This document shows positions 53,122 to 60,911 of a stretch of 64,000 nucleotides of DNA, one piece after another (position 1 is the stretch's first letter; each line of letters opens with the position of its first letter). Location: positions 1 to 64,000 of the forward strand of contig JAFXXN010000003.1 of assembly GCA_017542245.1 (NCBI GenBank). Direction: 5' to 3'. This stretch comes from Lachnospiraceae bacterium. GTDB taxonomy: Bacteria; Bacillota; Clostridia; Lachnospirales; Lachnospiraceae. The notes beneath the pieces are model-generated. The model was given only the letters and a program-made list of their open reading frames with translations, ran no database searches and had not been told where the DNA came from. The position numbers were made by a program, and so were the translations under genes.

Positions 53122-54393
53122 TTATCCTTTATAGTTTCCAAGACCTTCCGGATTTGCATCGTATTTAACTACCTTGAACAGTTCCTTCTCCTCATCATTC
53201 TCTTTTTCAACGATTTTAAACATTACACCTGTTGAAGGATCGTATGCAAATAAGTGCTTTGTCCAGAGCGAATCGTCCTCACAAACAGCACACTCTACTC
53301 CGGCTATGTTCTCTGTTCCTGTCTTCACAAGAGATGTCGATATAGAAAATCTCCAGTTTGCTCCGCCAAAAGTCTTACCTTCGTTAAAGTCAAGTGACAT
53401 CTGTCCCCAGGCAGAAAGACTTCCGTTATCACCCATTCCTTCAATATCGTACCAGTTACTGAGCAGATTTTCCATATCACTTGCTGAAATAGAACTATCT
53501 TTACTGAATTTCGTCCCATCATATGAACCTGCAGAATATTTATCGTAACCGCCATCAGAATTTGCTATATAGGCATATGCCCAACCGCTATCAGACGAAT
53601 CCTTGTATTTCATTCCCTGGATATAGTTCCCGTCTTTACGGCCCAATGTCTCAAAAGCGTAGTCAAATTCTATCTCGATAAGGAAATTCTCCGGTAAAAT
53701 GTCAAGTGCACTTTTTGCAGGTATAATATCAGGCATGCTAGCTTCCTGCTGCTTTATATATTCCTGGCTGTAGCACTCAGGTGCATGTGTCATCCAGATA
53801 GTCATTGAAATACTGTCCGAACTGCCATCCGAATCACAATATACGATGATTCCAAGCTTCTTACTTCCCGCACGTTTGAAATATGTTTCGCCTAAAAGCG
53901 CGCTGTCTCTCTGGAAACCGTATCCGTCTATAAGCTGTTTATCCAAAGATGCAAGCAGATCGGCTTTCTTTGTCTTTGCCCCCATCACTTCCCATTGATC
54001 GCCGTATATACTCCACTCAGTATACGGCTCATATTTTACCGAATCAAAATCACAAAGACTTATCTCATCAGGTCCACCGATTTCGGAAAGGTATGCCGCA
54101 ATTTTCTTTTCCATTGAATTTCTGTTCATTCCTTCATTTCTTTCCGGTCTGTCCTGTGTGCCGCCGTTATCTCCGCTATCCGAAGTACTTGTTCCCGATT
54201 GGCTATCGTCTTTTTTTGACGAATCCGAGCCGTTTGACCCGCTATCATTTGAAGATGAATTGCCGCTCTGATTTCCCCCGGAATTTGATGTATTATTACC
54301 GCTTCCCGATGAAGAATCTTTCTCTCCCGAACCACATGCAGTAAGTGCAAATGCCAAAATCACTACCACAATAATGTTTAAATACTTTCTCAT
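53122..54393 (-). CDS. Lipoprotein of unknown function with RPER tether
   Basis: 423 residues. Lipobox LTAC (Cys20), then about 60 residues of Ser/Gly/Asn/Asp tether ending in QDRPERNEG (80-88). Next comes a mixed alpha-beta part (about 95-215), a second domain (about 230-320), and a C-terminal beta region (about 340-420, NWRFSISTSLVKTG, ECAVCEDDSLWTKHLFAYD). No domain recognised. GGAGG precedes the ATG. First gene of the five-gene envelope cluster and directly downstream of the beta-helix/LuxR regulator gene. Confidence 0.75.
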   Translation of the reverse strand: MRKYLNIIVVVILAFALTACGSGEKDSSSGSGNNTSNSGGNQSGNSSSNDSGSNGSDSSKKDDSQSGTSTSDSGDNGGTQDRPERNEGMNRNSMEKKIAAYLSEIGGPDEISLCDFDSVKYEPYTEWSIYGDQWEVMGAKTKKADLLASLDKQLIDGYGFQRDSALLGETYFKRAGSKKLGIIVYCDSDGSSDSISMTIWMTHAPECYSQEYIKQQEASMPDIIPAKSALDILPENFLIEIEFDYAFETLGRKDGNYIQGMKYKDSSDSGWAYAYIANSDGGYDKYSAGSYDGTKFSKDSSISASDMENLLSNWYDIEGMGDNGSLSAWGQMSLDFNEGKTFGGANWRFSISTSLVKTGTENIAGVECAVCEDDSLWTKHLFAYDPSTGVMFKIVEKENDEEKELFKVVKYDANPEGLGNYKG

Positions 54394-54488
54394 AGTCCTA
54401 CCTCCGTTTTCAAAAATTTTTACTGCCGTTTCTGCGCTACGGCTATAAATTACTAATTATAAATTATACTTAAAGGCAATAAAAAATA

Positions 54489-54519
54489 AATAGGACCCGG
54501 TAAAAATCCAAGTCCTATT
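54489..54519 (-). terminator. Terminator after the beta-helix/LuxR gene
   Basis: AATAGGAC (54489-54496) pairs with GTCCTATT (54512-54519) around a 15-base loop; on the minus strand the stem is followed by TATTTTTTATT. It ends the buk-pta-regulator operon about 70 bases after the last stop. GTCCTAT-like sequence recurs several times to the right (to about 54560). The promoter of the following cluster should lie between here and 54393, but only an A/T-rich stretch with TATAAT-like words is seen. Confidence 0.75.
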
Positions 54520-54586
54520 TTAGTCCTATAATACCCTATAGTTCTATGTCCGTGCCTATATAGTTTTTTCTCATCAAGAAATGTCA

Positions 54587-56467
54587 TCACCCCTGGCAGG
54601 CATCCACCATTTTAAGAAGTCCTTCCTTATTCTTTACACCAAGTTTTGAAAAAATATTAGATATATGGTTCTTAACAGTTGACTCCGATATGAACAACGC
54701 TTCACTTATCTGGGTACGAGTCTTTCCGGAAACATATTCCCGCAGAACCTCAGTCTCACGCTCTGTAAGCGATCTTTCCCTGGCAAGTTCTTCAATTTTT
54801 CTTTCGGTAAGTTCTTTTGCTTCATCCTTATCTGCATCAGCTTGCTCTAAGGTCATTTGATCATTTTCTTCCTCAGTACCGATATCTTTAGGTTCAATAA
54901 TCTGCTCCGATTTATTAAAGGACAACTGTCCGTATATCCCAATATTTTCTCTTTCTCTCCTGTTTTTTACTGAACGGACGACAAAGAAAACGATTCCGGC
55001 AAGTACAACTGCACATACCGCACAAAGTATAATTACCGCATTCTGCCTGTCTGTATCCGATCCTTTTTTCTCCTTTTCAAGATCCGGTATCTCATTAATC
55101 CCCGGATATAATCCAGGATTCTTTCCAAAATAATAGCCGTTTGCTACTCCGTCTAATACTTCCTTCGGGATAATCGAGCCTTTTCTTTCCGAATTTATTA
55201 CATTATAGTTCTCGTCATCTTTAAGGTTTCTTGTAACCTTAGAATCTATTATCCTACAGGCAATAAAATCTATCTTTCCATTCCTTCCTTCCTTTGAATC
55301 AGCGTTTTCCAGCATAATCGGATGAAAAATAAGATGCTCTTCATCCTCGGAAGTATTGTTTTCCAATGTACAGAAACTTAACTCCACAATACCGGTCGGA
55401 ACTCCAATCCCTATCTGGTCAGCAGGGCCTACCCATACAGCCCCTTCTTCCTTTGCCTTGTTTCCGGAAATCAAACAATTTGTAATATATATAGGAAAAC
55501 TTTCATCACTGTATAATGCCATTCCACCGCCAAAATCATCCGCGGTATTATTCAATACTTTACAGTTGTCCATTGTAAGCTTTGAGGCTGTAACCAATAT
55601 GCCACCTCCACAAGGAGCACTGTTTCCTTCTATCAGACAATTCTTTATAACAGCATCCGATTTAGCTAATGAAATTCCGCCTCCACCGGTTTTAAAGCTA
55701 TTCTTTTCTTTAAAGCTTACCCTGATATTATTCTTTACAACAACATTATCAAGCTTCCCGTTTATACCTCCGAGCATTACAATACCGGTATAAGCATAAT
55801 TTCCGCTAAAGGAACAATCTGTCATTTCCAACAGTGTATTTTTTCCATTACACCAAAATACGCCTTTTTCGCATATATTTCCGGTAAATGTACAAGCTTT
55901 CAGGCTCACATTTGCTCTGGTACCAATATCTTCATTTCCATCGGTATATTGCAGATATATCCCCGCACCATACTTTGTACAATAGTTCTTCACGGTACAG
56001 TTCTGAACAGCAAGTTGAACAAAACCTTTTACAAAAAGACATCCTTTATCGGTCCTGTCACCGTGAAAAGCATCAAATGATGCCGCTTCCTCCGGTCTTC
56101 CCTCCGGGCAGGTATAACATCCGTCAAAAATAATATTCTCAAACGAAACCGTGATAAGTTCACTCTCTACCTCTGATCCTTCCACATGAAAAATACCTTT
56201 TTTCAAGATTGAACCATCCGGTTTTCCTATAAATTTTACGCTCTGTTTAATTTCAAGGTAGATATCTTTTTCATCAAACTCGATATCTCCCACATATATT
56301 ACGTCTTTTTTATTTGCCAGAGCATTTGCAAGCTCCATTCTGGATGTAATATATGTTTCATTGTCACCCTGTGAAGCGGCTATGATTCCGTCGGGTGGAA
56401 TTATAAACAGCGTCACAAGCAATAGTACTGTAAATACTAAAACTATGAACGACAACTTTTTATTCAT
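54587..56467 (-). CDS. Membrane regulator: beta-helix ectodomain, TM, LuxR-type HTH
   Basis: 626 residues. Signal/anchor segment at about 6-26, an extracellular right-handed beta-helix (about 100-400) made of repeated turns such as CTFTGN, CSFSGN, CLIEGN, CLISGNK and CTLENN, a single membrane helix (about 476-499), a charged cytosolic linker, and a C-terminal LuxR/GerE HTH (about 565-620: LTERETEVLREYVSGKTRTQISEALFISESTVKNHI in two parts). This fits a one-component signal transducer that binds DNA from the membrane. The start overlaps the pta stop by four bases. The ligand is unknown; beta-helices often bind glycans. An unusual combination. Confidence 0.8.
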   Translation of the reverse strand: MNKKLSFIVLVFTVLLLVTLFIIPPDGIIAASQGDNETYITSRMELANALANKKDVIYVGDIEFDEKDIYLEIKQSVKFIGKPDGSILKKGIFHVEGSEVESELITVSFENIIFDGCYTCPEGRPEEAASFDAFHGDRTDKGCLFVKGFVQLAVQNCTVKNYCTKYGAGIYLQYTDGNEDIGTRANVSLKACTFTGNICEKGVFWCNGKNTLLEMTDCSFSGNYAYTGIVMLGGINGKLDNVVVKNNIRVSFKEKNSFKTGGGGISLAKSDAVIKNCLIEGNSAPCGGGILVTASKLTMDNCKVLNNTADDFGGGMALYSDESFPIYITNCLISGNKAKEEGAVWVGPADQIGIGVPTGIVELSFCTLENNTSEDEEHLIFHPIMLENADSKEGRNGKIDFIACRIIDSKVTRNLKDDENYNVINSERKGSIIPKEVLDGVANGYYFGKNPGLYPGINEIPDLEKEKKGSDTDRQNAVIILCAVCAVVLAGIVFFVVRSVKNRRERENIGIYGQLSFNKSEQIIEPKDIGTEEENDQMTLEQADADKDEAKELTERKIEELARERSLTERETEVLREYVSGKTRTQISEALFISESTVKNHISNIFSKLGVKNKEGLLKMVDACQG

Positions 56468-57465
56468 TTAGCCCCCTGAGCCTGAACAGCAGTAAATGCA
56501 ACAGTATTAATAATATCCTCTACAGAACATCCTCGTGATAGATCATTACACGGTTTAGCAAGTCCCTGAAGAACTGCGAAGCACTCTGCACCACCGATAC
56601 GCTGAGTTATTTTATATCCGATATTACCTGCCTGAAGATCAGGGAATATAAGTACATTAGCATAGCCTGCAACAGGGCTTCCCTTCGCCTTTGATGCTCC
56701 GATCTCCGGTACAAGTGCTGCATCAAACTGCATCTCTCCGTCAAGGCACAGATCCGGTGCCAGTTCATGGGCAATACGTACTGCCTCCTGAACCTTTGAA
56801 ACCAATTCATGCTTAGCGCTTCCCTTAGTTGAAAATGATAAAAATGCCACCTTAGGTTCTTCGATACCACAGAGAGTCTTCGCCGTATCCGCTGCCGAAA
56901 CACCTATCTGAGCCAGTTCCTCTGCCGTGGGATTAGGCATTACAACACAATCAGCGTAAACCAAAAGTCCGTTATGACCCAGCTTTTTATTCGGGCAGTC
57001 CATGAGAAAACTTGATGAAACCACCTTGATCCCGGGCTTTGTCTTTATAAGCTGCAATGCAGGACGAAGCATATCCCCGGTTGTATGAACGGCACCGGAA
57101 ACAAGACCGTCTGCATCCCCCATCTTAACCATCATAATACCATAATACATAACATCCTGAACAAGCTTTTCTGCATCCTCTTCAGTTACACCCTTGGTTT
57201 TTCGAAGCTCATAAAGCTCTTTTGCATAATCCTTCGCCTTAGGACTGTCAATCGGATCAATGATTGTAATCCCAGAAAGATCAACATTTTTCTTAGCTGC
57301 TTCCTCTGCTATTTTTGCAGAATTTCCCAAGAGGACAGGATTTGCAAGTCCGTCCGTCTTTATGGTATAAGCTGCCTGTATTGTACGAGGCTCATCACCT
57401 TCGGGAAGAACAATTGTTTTTACATCTGCCCTTGCTTTTTTTCTGATATCATCGACCATACTCAT
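56464..57465 (-). CDS. pta: Phosphate acetyltransferase
   Basis: 333 residues from the ATG at 57465, preceded by AGGGGGTG, which overlaps the buk stop codon; an in-frame GTG at 57474 lies within that site. Family hallmarks are LPEGDEPR, the central DGLVSGAVHTTGDMLRPAL, GEMQFDAALVP, and the C-terminal NIGYKITQRIGGAE and QGLAKPCNDLSRGCS. It interconverts acetyl-CoA and acetyl phosphate. Length and motifs fit Pta rather than phosphotransbutyrylase (about 300 residues). It is paired with a butyrate kinase, not with an acetate kinase. Confidence 0.92.
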   Translation of the reverse strand: MSMVDDIRKKARADVKTIVLPEGDEPRTIQAAYTIKTDGLANPVLLGNSAKIAEEAAKKNVDLSGITIIDPIDSPKAKDYAKELYELRKTKGVTEEDAEKLVQDVMYYGIMMVKMGDADGLVSGAVHTTGDMLRPALQLIKTKPGIKVVSSSFLMDCPNKKLGHNGLLVYADCVVMPNPTAEELAQIGVSAADTAKTLCGIEEPKVAFLSFSTKGSAKHELVSKVQEAVRIAHELAPDLCLDGEMQFDAALVPEIGASKAKGSPVAGYANVLIFPDLQAGNIGYKITQRIGGAECFAVLQGLAKPCNDLSRGCSVEDIINTVAFTAVQAQGAK

Positions 57466-57477
57466 AATACGCACCCC

Positions 57478-58593
57478 CTAATCTAAAAAATCAAATCCGT
57501 TCCATACATTCTTGCCGGAATATTTTAAAGCCTTTACCTCTCCCCTTAAAACTTTCAGAGTAGCATATGCCAAAGCTTCCTGTTCCATCTCACCGGGATA
57601 AACACTTATAGGTGCTATAAATCCGCAGCGTTTTTCTATTCCTTCCTTAATATCATCAAATCTCATCAGTCCTCCGGTAAGAAGTATTCCGTCAACTTTT
57701 CCGCAAAGAACTGTACTCATTTCTCCGATCATCTTGCATATCTGATATATCATCGTATTCCACACAAGACTTGCCTTTTTATCTCCTTCTTCCACAAGTC
57801 TGTGTATCTCATCGGAATCAGCCGTTCCAAAAAGACTTACAAATCCTCCTGCCCTTGAGCAGAGCAGTTTAGCTTCTTTTATGGAATGCTGCTCAACATA
57901 TTCGAGCATTGAAAGCACCGGAACACTTCCTATACGTGTAGGAGTATATGCTCCCTCACCGTCGGCTCCCATATTTCCGTCAACCATTTTTCCGTGATCA
58001 TGAGCACTGACAGTTATCCCGCCATCAATATGTGCAACTATAAAGTTACAATCCTCATATTTTTTTCCAAGCTTTTCAGCGTGTGCTTCGGCAACAGCCT
58101 TCTGATTAAGTACATGGCTGTGAGATACCCTGTATACGCCCTTAATTCCGGTAAGCCTTGCGTAATCACAGTATTCGTCAACATTTGTAGGATTAAGCGT
58201 ATATGCATTTCTTCCAAACTCGTTTGCGAACTTCCATGCAAGCATTACACCTAATTTGGCAGGATGTTCACTTCCTCCAACTGCTGCCACGGTATCGTCA
58301 AAAAGCTTCTCATCTATCTTTGTAACTCCTCCGGGCTGAGTACATGCACTTCCTCCGCGTCCAACAAAAACATCGATTTCCGAAGGATCATATCCTTCCT
58401 CCTTCAGCATATCAAGAATAACCCCATATCTAAACGGCATCTGATCATTAACATGCGGATATTTCAATAATTCCGGAGCATCATGAAACAGACTCTTTTC
58501 AAACAGAGATGTTTCGTTCTCAAAAAGACTCACCTTCGTTGAAGTAGAGCCCGGATTAATTATCAAAAGTTTATATTTTTTTTCAGTGTTCAT
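57478..58593 (-). CDS. buk: Butyrate kinase
   Basis: 371 residues from the ATG at 58593, with CGGAGG seven bases upstream; the frame extends to 58650 without another site. Motifs of the ASKHA acyl kinase family, butyrate branch: INPGSTSTKVSLF at the start, VGRGGSA, HVLNQKAVAEAHA, VAHIDGGITVSAHDHGKMVD and DGEGAYTPTR. It makes ATP from butyryl phosphate (or, less likely, another short-chain acyl phosphate). First gene of an operon with pta and the membrane regulator. Confidence 0.93.
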   Translation of the reverse strand: MNTEKKYKLLIINPGSTSTKVSLFENETSLFEKSLFHDAPELLKYPHVNDQMPFRYGVILDMLKEEGYDPSEIDVFVGRGGSACTQPGGVTKIDEKLFDDTVAAVGGSEHPAKLGVMLAWKFANEFGRNAYTLNPTNVDEYCDYARLTGIKGVYRVSHSHVLNQKAVAEAHAEKLGKKYEDCNFIVAHIDGGITVSAHDHGKMVDGNMGADGEGAYTPTRIGSVPVLSMLEYVEQHSIKEAKLLCSRAGGFVSLFGTADSDEIHRLVEEGDKKASLVWNTMIYQICKMIGEMSTVLCGKVDGILLTGGLMRFDDIKEGIEKRCGFIAPISVYPGEMEQEALAYATLKVLRGEVKALKYSGKNVWNGFDFLD

Positions 58594-58624
58594 TTTTTCC
58601 TCCGGTATTCTGCAGGGTATATTT

Positions 58625-58640
58625 ATATCCATATGGATAT
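58625..58640. promoter_or_regulatory. Palindrome in the buk leader
   Basis: ATATCCATATGGATAT is a perfect 16-bp palindrome located about 10-25 bases downstream of the expected transcription start of buk, where a bound repressor would block elongation. AAATTGTG also occurs twice around the promoter on the minus strand. The site does not match Rex (TTGT...ACAA) or CodY. The binding protein is unknown. Confidence 0.45.
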
Positions 58641-58656
58641 TCCCACACAATTTGTA

Positions 58657-58685
58657 AATATAACATTATTGAACTTTCTTGTCAA
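58657..58685 (-). promoter_or_regulatory. Sigma-A promoter of the buk-pta operon
   Basis: Minus strand TTGACA (58680-58685), 17-base spacer, TATATT (58657-58662). Transcription should begin near 58650, about 57 bases before the buk ATG. Strong promoter, fitting a fermentation operon. Confidence 0.88.
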
Positions 58686-58726
58686 TCGAATTGTTTAGAC
58701 ATGTGCCCACAATTTGCTTATCGCAC

Positions 58727-58754
58727 AAAAAAGGTGCCATATCGCTATGACACC
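58727..58754 (-). terminator. Terminator overlapping the end of the U32-like gene
   Basis: Arms 58733-58741 and 58746-58754 (GGTGTCATA and TATGGCACC on the minus strand, one T-G wobble) close a GCGA loop and are followed by TTTTTT. The stop codon of the gene (58745-58747) lies in the loop, so the last codons are part of the terminator. Confidence 0.88.
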
Positions 58755-59665
58755 AAAATCTTTTTAACTTCTTCCCTATATTTTTCTTTTACGAGATAGT
58801 ACAGATAAGATTCAAGCACCATGTCCTGCGGCAATCCGCGTCCGACAATCTTAAAATTCCTATAACCTCTATCTATATATGCCGGAAGCAGCTCATTGCT
58901 TATGAAATGAGGACGTTTCATAGCTTCCGCAAATGACGGTCTGGTCATTTTGTTGGTACATTCATATCTTGTATCTTTATCAAATGTAAGCTGCATTAAA
59001 GCCTCATCGGCATAATGATCCTTACGCTTCGGACAATACGGGTAACATATCTCATCTACCAGTATCTCTATCCTGTCTGCATACGGTTCAAGAGATTTAA
59101 GGACTTCTTCATCGCAGTTAAGATCATAGTCAAGAACAACAAGAAGATAATCTCCCGAGAGTTCTTTTTTTACTGCTTCAATATCTGTAAGCCGTTTTGT
59201 GGTAGAAGATATAAAAGCAAATCCCGAATCATCCCCCTTGGGAACAGTGCCAGTATTACCGGAAGTTTCTTTCGATACTGATTTATAAGTATCTCTTAAA
59301 TAATCTTCAAGCACCTGCCTGTTAACAAGTACCTGGTTCCTACCGTTATCAGCCAGTTTCATGATCAGATTGCAGTAGGTATCATTCAAATGCTTCTCTT
59401 CAATAAGAGAATTTGTCCAAGTGAACCTGACAGGTACATTCATACTGTTATATGTCTCCAGCACACGGCTTATATCCCTGTTTGACATGACCCCGAAAAC
59501 AGCTCTCCCACCATTCCATATGGCTCCGGGAAACGTGCCGTAGACACTGCCGATATCATATCCATCATAAAACATCTCGGGATTTTTTCTTAAAAGACCG
59601 ATAAGCCTGGTATTCATTTTATAGAAATAACAAAACCCCGGAAGATGCCAGTAAATCTTTTTCAT
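58745..59665 (-). CDS. U32-like hypothetical protein
   Basis: 306 residues, cytoplasmic. I do not recognise it firmly. The overall pattern, GYDIGSVYGTFPGAIWNGGR near the start, alternating beta-alpha units, and clustered cysteines in the middle (EICYPYCPKR, then YECTNK) resembles the TIM-barrel peptidase U32/UbiU-V-like proteins, where such cysteines hold a [4Fe-4S] cluster. The end (YRNFKIVGRGLPQDMVLESYLYYL) also fits a barrel. It follows the CAP protein gene by 52 bases, with AGAGGA before the ATG. Assignment to U32 is low-confidence inference. Confidence 0.6.
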   Translation of the reverse strand: MKKIYWHLPGFCYFYKMNTRLIGLLRKNPEMFYDGYDIGSVYGTFPGAIWNGGRAVFGVMSNRDISRVLETYNSMNVPVRFTWTNSLIEEKHLNDTYCNLIMKLADNGRNQVLVNRQVLEDYLRDTYKSVSKETSGNTGTVPKGDDSGFAFISSTTKRLTDIEAVKKELSGDYLLVVLDYDLNCDEEVLKSLEPYADRIEILVDEICYPYCPKRKDHYADEALMQLTFDKDTRYECTNKMTRPSFAEAMKRPHFISNELLPAYIDRGYRNFKIVGRGLPQDMVLESYLYYLVKEKYREEVKKILVS

Positions 59666-59717
59666 TTGGAATTCCTCTGTTATCTTTAACCTTTAAAAAA
59701 CTTTTTCTGTACAATTG

Positions 59718-60686
59718 TCAGCTAACGGTTACCGAACATGTAGCCGTAAAGTCACTTCCGACTTTTGCTGTAATAGTTGCTGCTCCTGCTTTCTTTCCTT
59801 TTACCTTGCCTTTGCTTGATACGGTAACCTTGCTCTTGTCAGAAGAACTCCATTTAACCTTTCCGTATGCAGTTCCGACAATATACTCTCCTGAAAGCCA
59901 GGAATCCTCATTAACATATTTCATCTTCAGCGAAAGCTTCTTAGTCTTACCTTTTTTGACTGTTGCATCTCCCAAAGAAACCGTAAGCTTGCTGTTAGGG
60001 ATTTCTATAACCTGATAATAAACACCGGTTACACCTACAAAGTCTTCCTTAAGTCCCGTATATGATGAAAACTCTCCTGAGATACATATATAACTTTCTC
60101 CGCTGAGAACAAATGCACCAAGCCCTACATACTTATTGTTCGGATTAATCATGCTGGTATAATGACCGGTTACTGCTCCTGCTGTCTGAGCAACCCAGTC
60201 GTCTTTTTCACCATACCACTGGTTTACTCCGTTAACCATATTACCATTATAGTTCCATGCAAGAACTTCTCCCCAGCTCTGAGTTCCGTTGTACTTAACA
60301 GTAAAGCAGCTCTTTCCGTTAGGACGGGTATGTTCCCAGTAAATATCTGCTTCAGCTGCTCTTGTCTGAGCGATCATCTCAAGATCCGATGCCCATTTAA
60401 TAGGAACATAGTCACTTTCTTTAAGAGGCTGGTTAGTAGCAGGATTTCTTACGCCTTCCTTACATGCTTCAAGCCTGATCTCATTTATCCTGTCTAAGGC
60501 AGCCTGTCTCTCATCTGTCTTAAAAATGCCTTTAAACAAGACAAAGGTATTCCCTGAAGAAGGAGCGGATTCCGAGGTCTTTCGTGTCTTAGCCCACGAT
60601 GACTGCGAAGGTGCTAATGCAATAATAATCCCTGCCACCATCAAAACTGCTGCGAAACTTAAAACATTCTTTAAATATTTCTTCAT
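59718..60686 (-). CDS. Secreted CAP-domain protein with Big2 domain
   Basis: 322 residues. Signal peptide (about 1-32), CAP/SCP domain (about 60-210: LDRINEIRLEAC, AAEADIYWEHTRPNGKSCF, WGEVLAWNYNG, then the GHYTSMINPNNKYVGLGAF block) and a C-terminal bacterial Ig-like Big2 domain (about 235-321, KVKWSSSDKSKVTVSSKGKVKGKKAG). His in the two CAP motifs is kept. CAP proteins are secreted, often bind lipids or glycans; the bacterial role is mostly unknown. No wall anchor motif. Monocistronic with the U32-like gene. Confidence 0.88.
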   Translation of the reverse strand: MKKYLKNVLSFAAVLMVAGIIIALAPSQSSWAKTRKTSESAPSSGNTFVLFKGIFKTDERQAALDRINEIRLEACKEGVRNPATNQPLKESDYVPIKWASDLEMIAQTRAAEADIYWEHTRPNGKSCFTVKYNGTQSWGEVLAWNYNGNMVNGVNQWYGEKDDWVAQTAGAVTGHYTSMINPNNKYVGLGAFVLSGESYICISGEFSSYTGLKEDFVGVTGVYYQVIEIPNSKLTVSLGDATVKKGKTKKLSLKMKYVNEDSWLSGEYIVGTAYGKVKWSSSDKSKVTVSSKGKVKGKKAGAATITAKVGSDFTATCSVTVS

Positions 60687-60749
60687 AGCCTTACTCCTTT
60701 TGCCATACCGGCGTCAAATACAAGTATTCCCATCATTTTTGCTTATACA

Positions 60750-60778
60750 ATAATAGCACATTATATACCTAATTACAA
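60750..60778 (-). promoter_or_regulatory. Candidate promoter of the CAP protein gene
   Basis: Minus strand TTGTAA (60773-60778), 17-base spacer, TATTAT (60750-60755), about 65 bases before the ATG. The rest of this divergent intergenic region (60687-60911) is A/T-rich and has a 9-bp direct repeat CATTCCTCA (60781-60789 and 60826-60834), which might be a shared regulator site. A TATAAT at 60863-60868 may serve the plus-strand gene, but its -35 is unclear. Confidence 0.45.
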
Positions 60779-60911
60779 TACATTCCTCAGAACATTTTGT
60801 ATTATAGATGTAAAAAGTTGTAAAGCATTCCTCATCCTCTTTTATTTTTTATTTTTACGTTATATAATAAAATTGATGCGAAACATAAAAAATGTTAAGG
60901 AGAAGGGAAAA

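Noticed and set aside
54405-54420. CodY box upstream of the first lipoprotein gene
   Set aside because: GTTTTCAAAAATTTT differs from the consensus at about four positions; such words are common in A/T-rich leaders.
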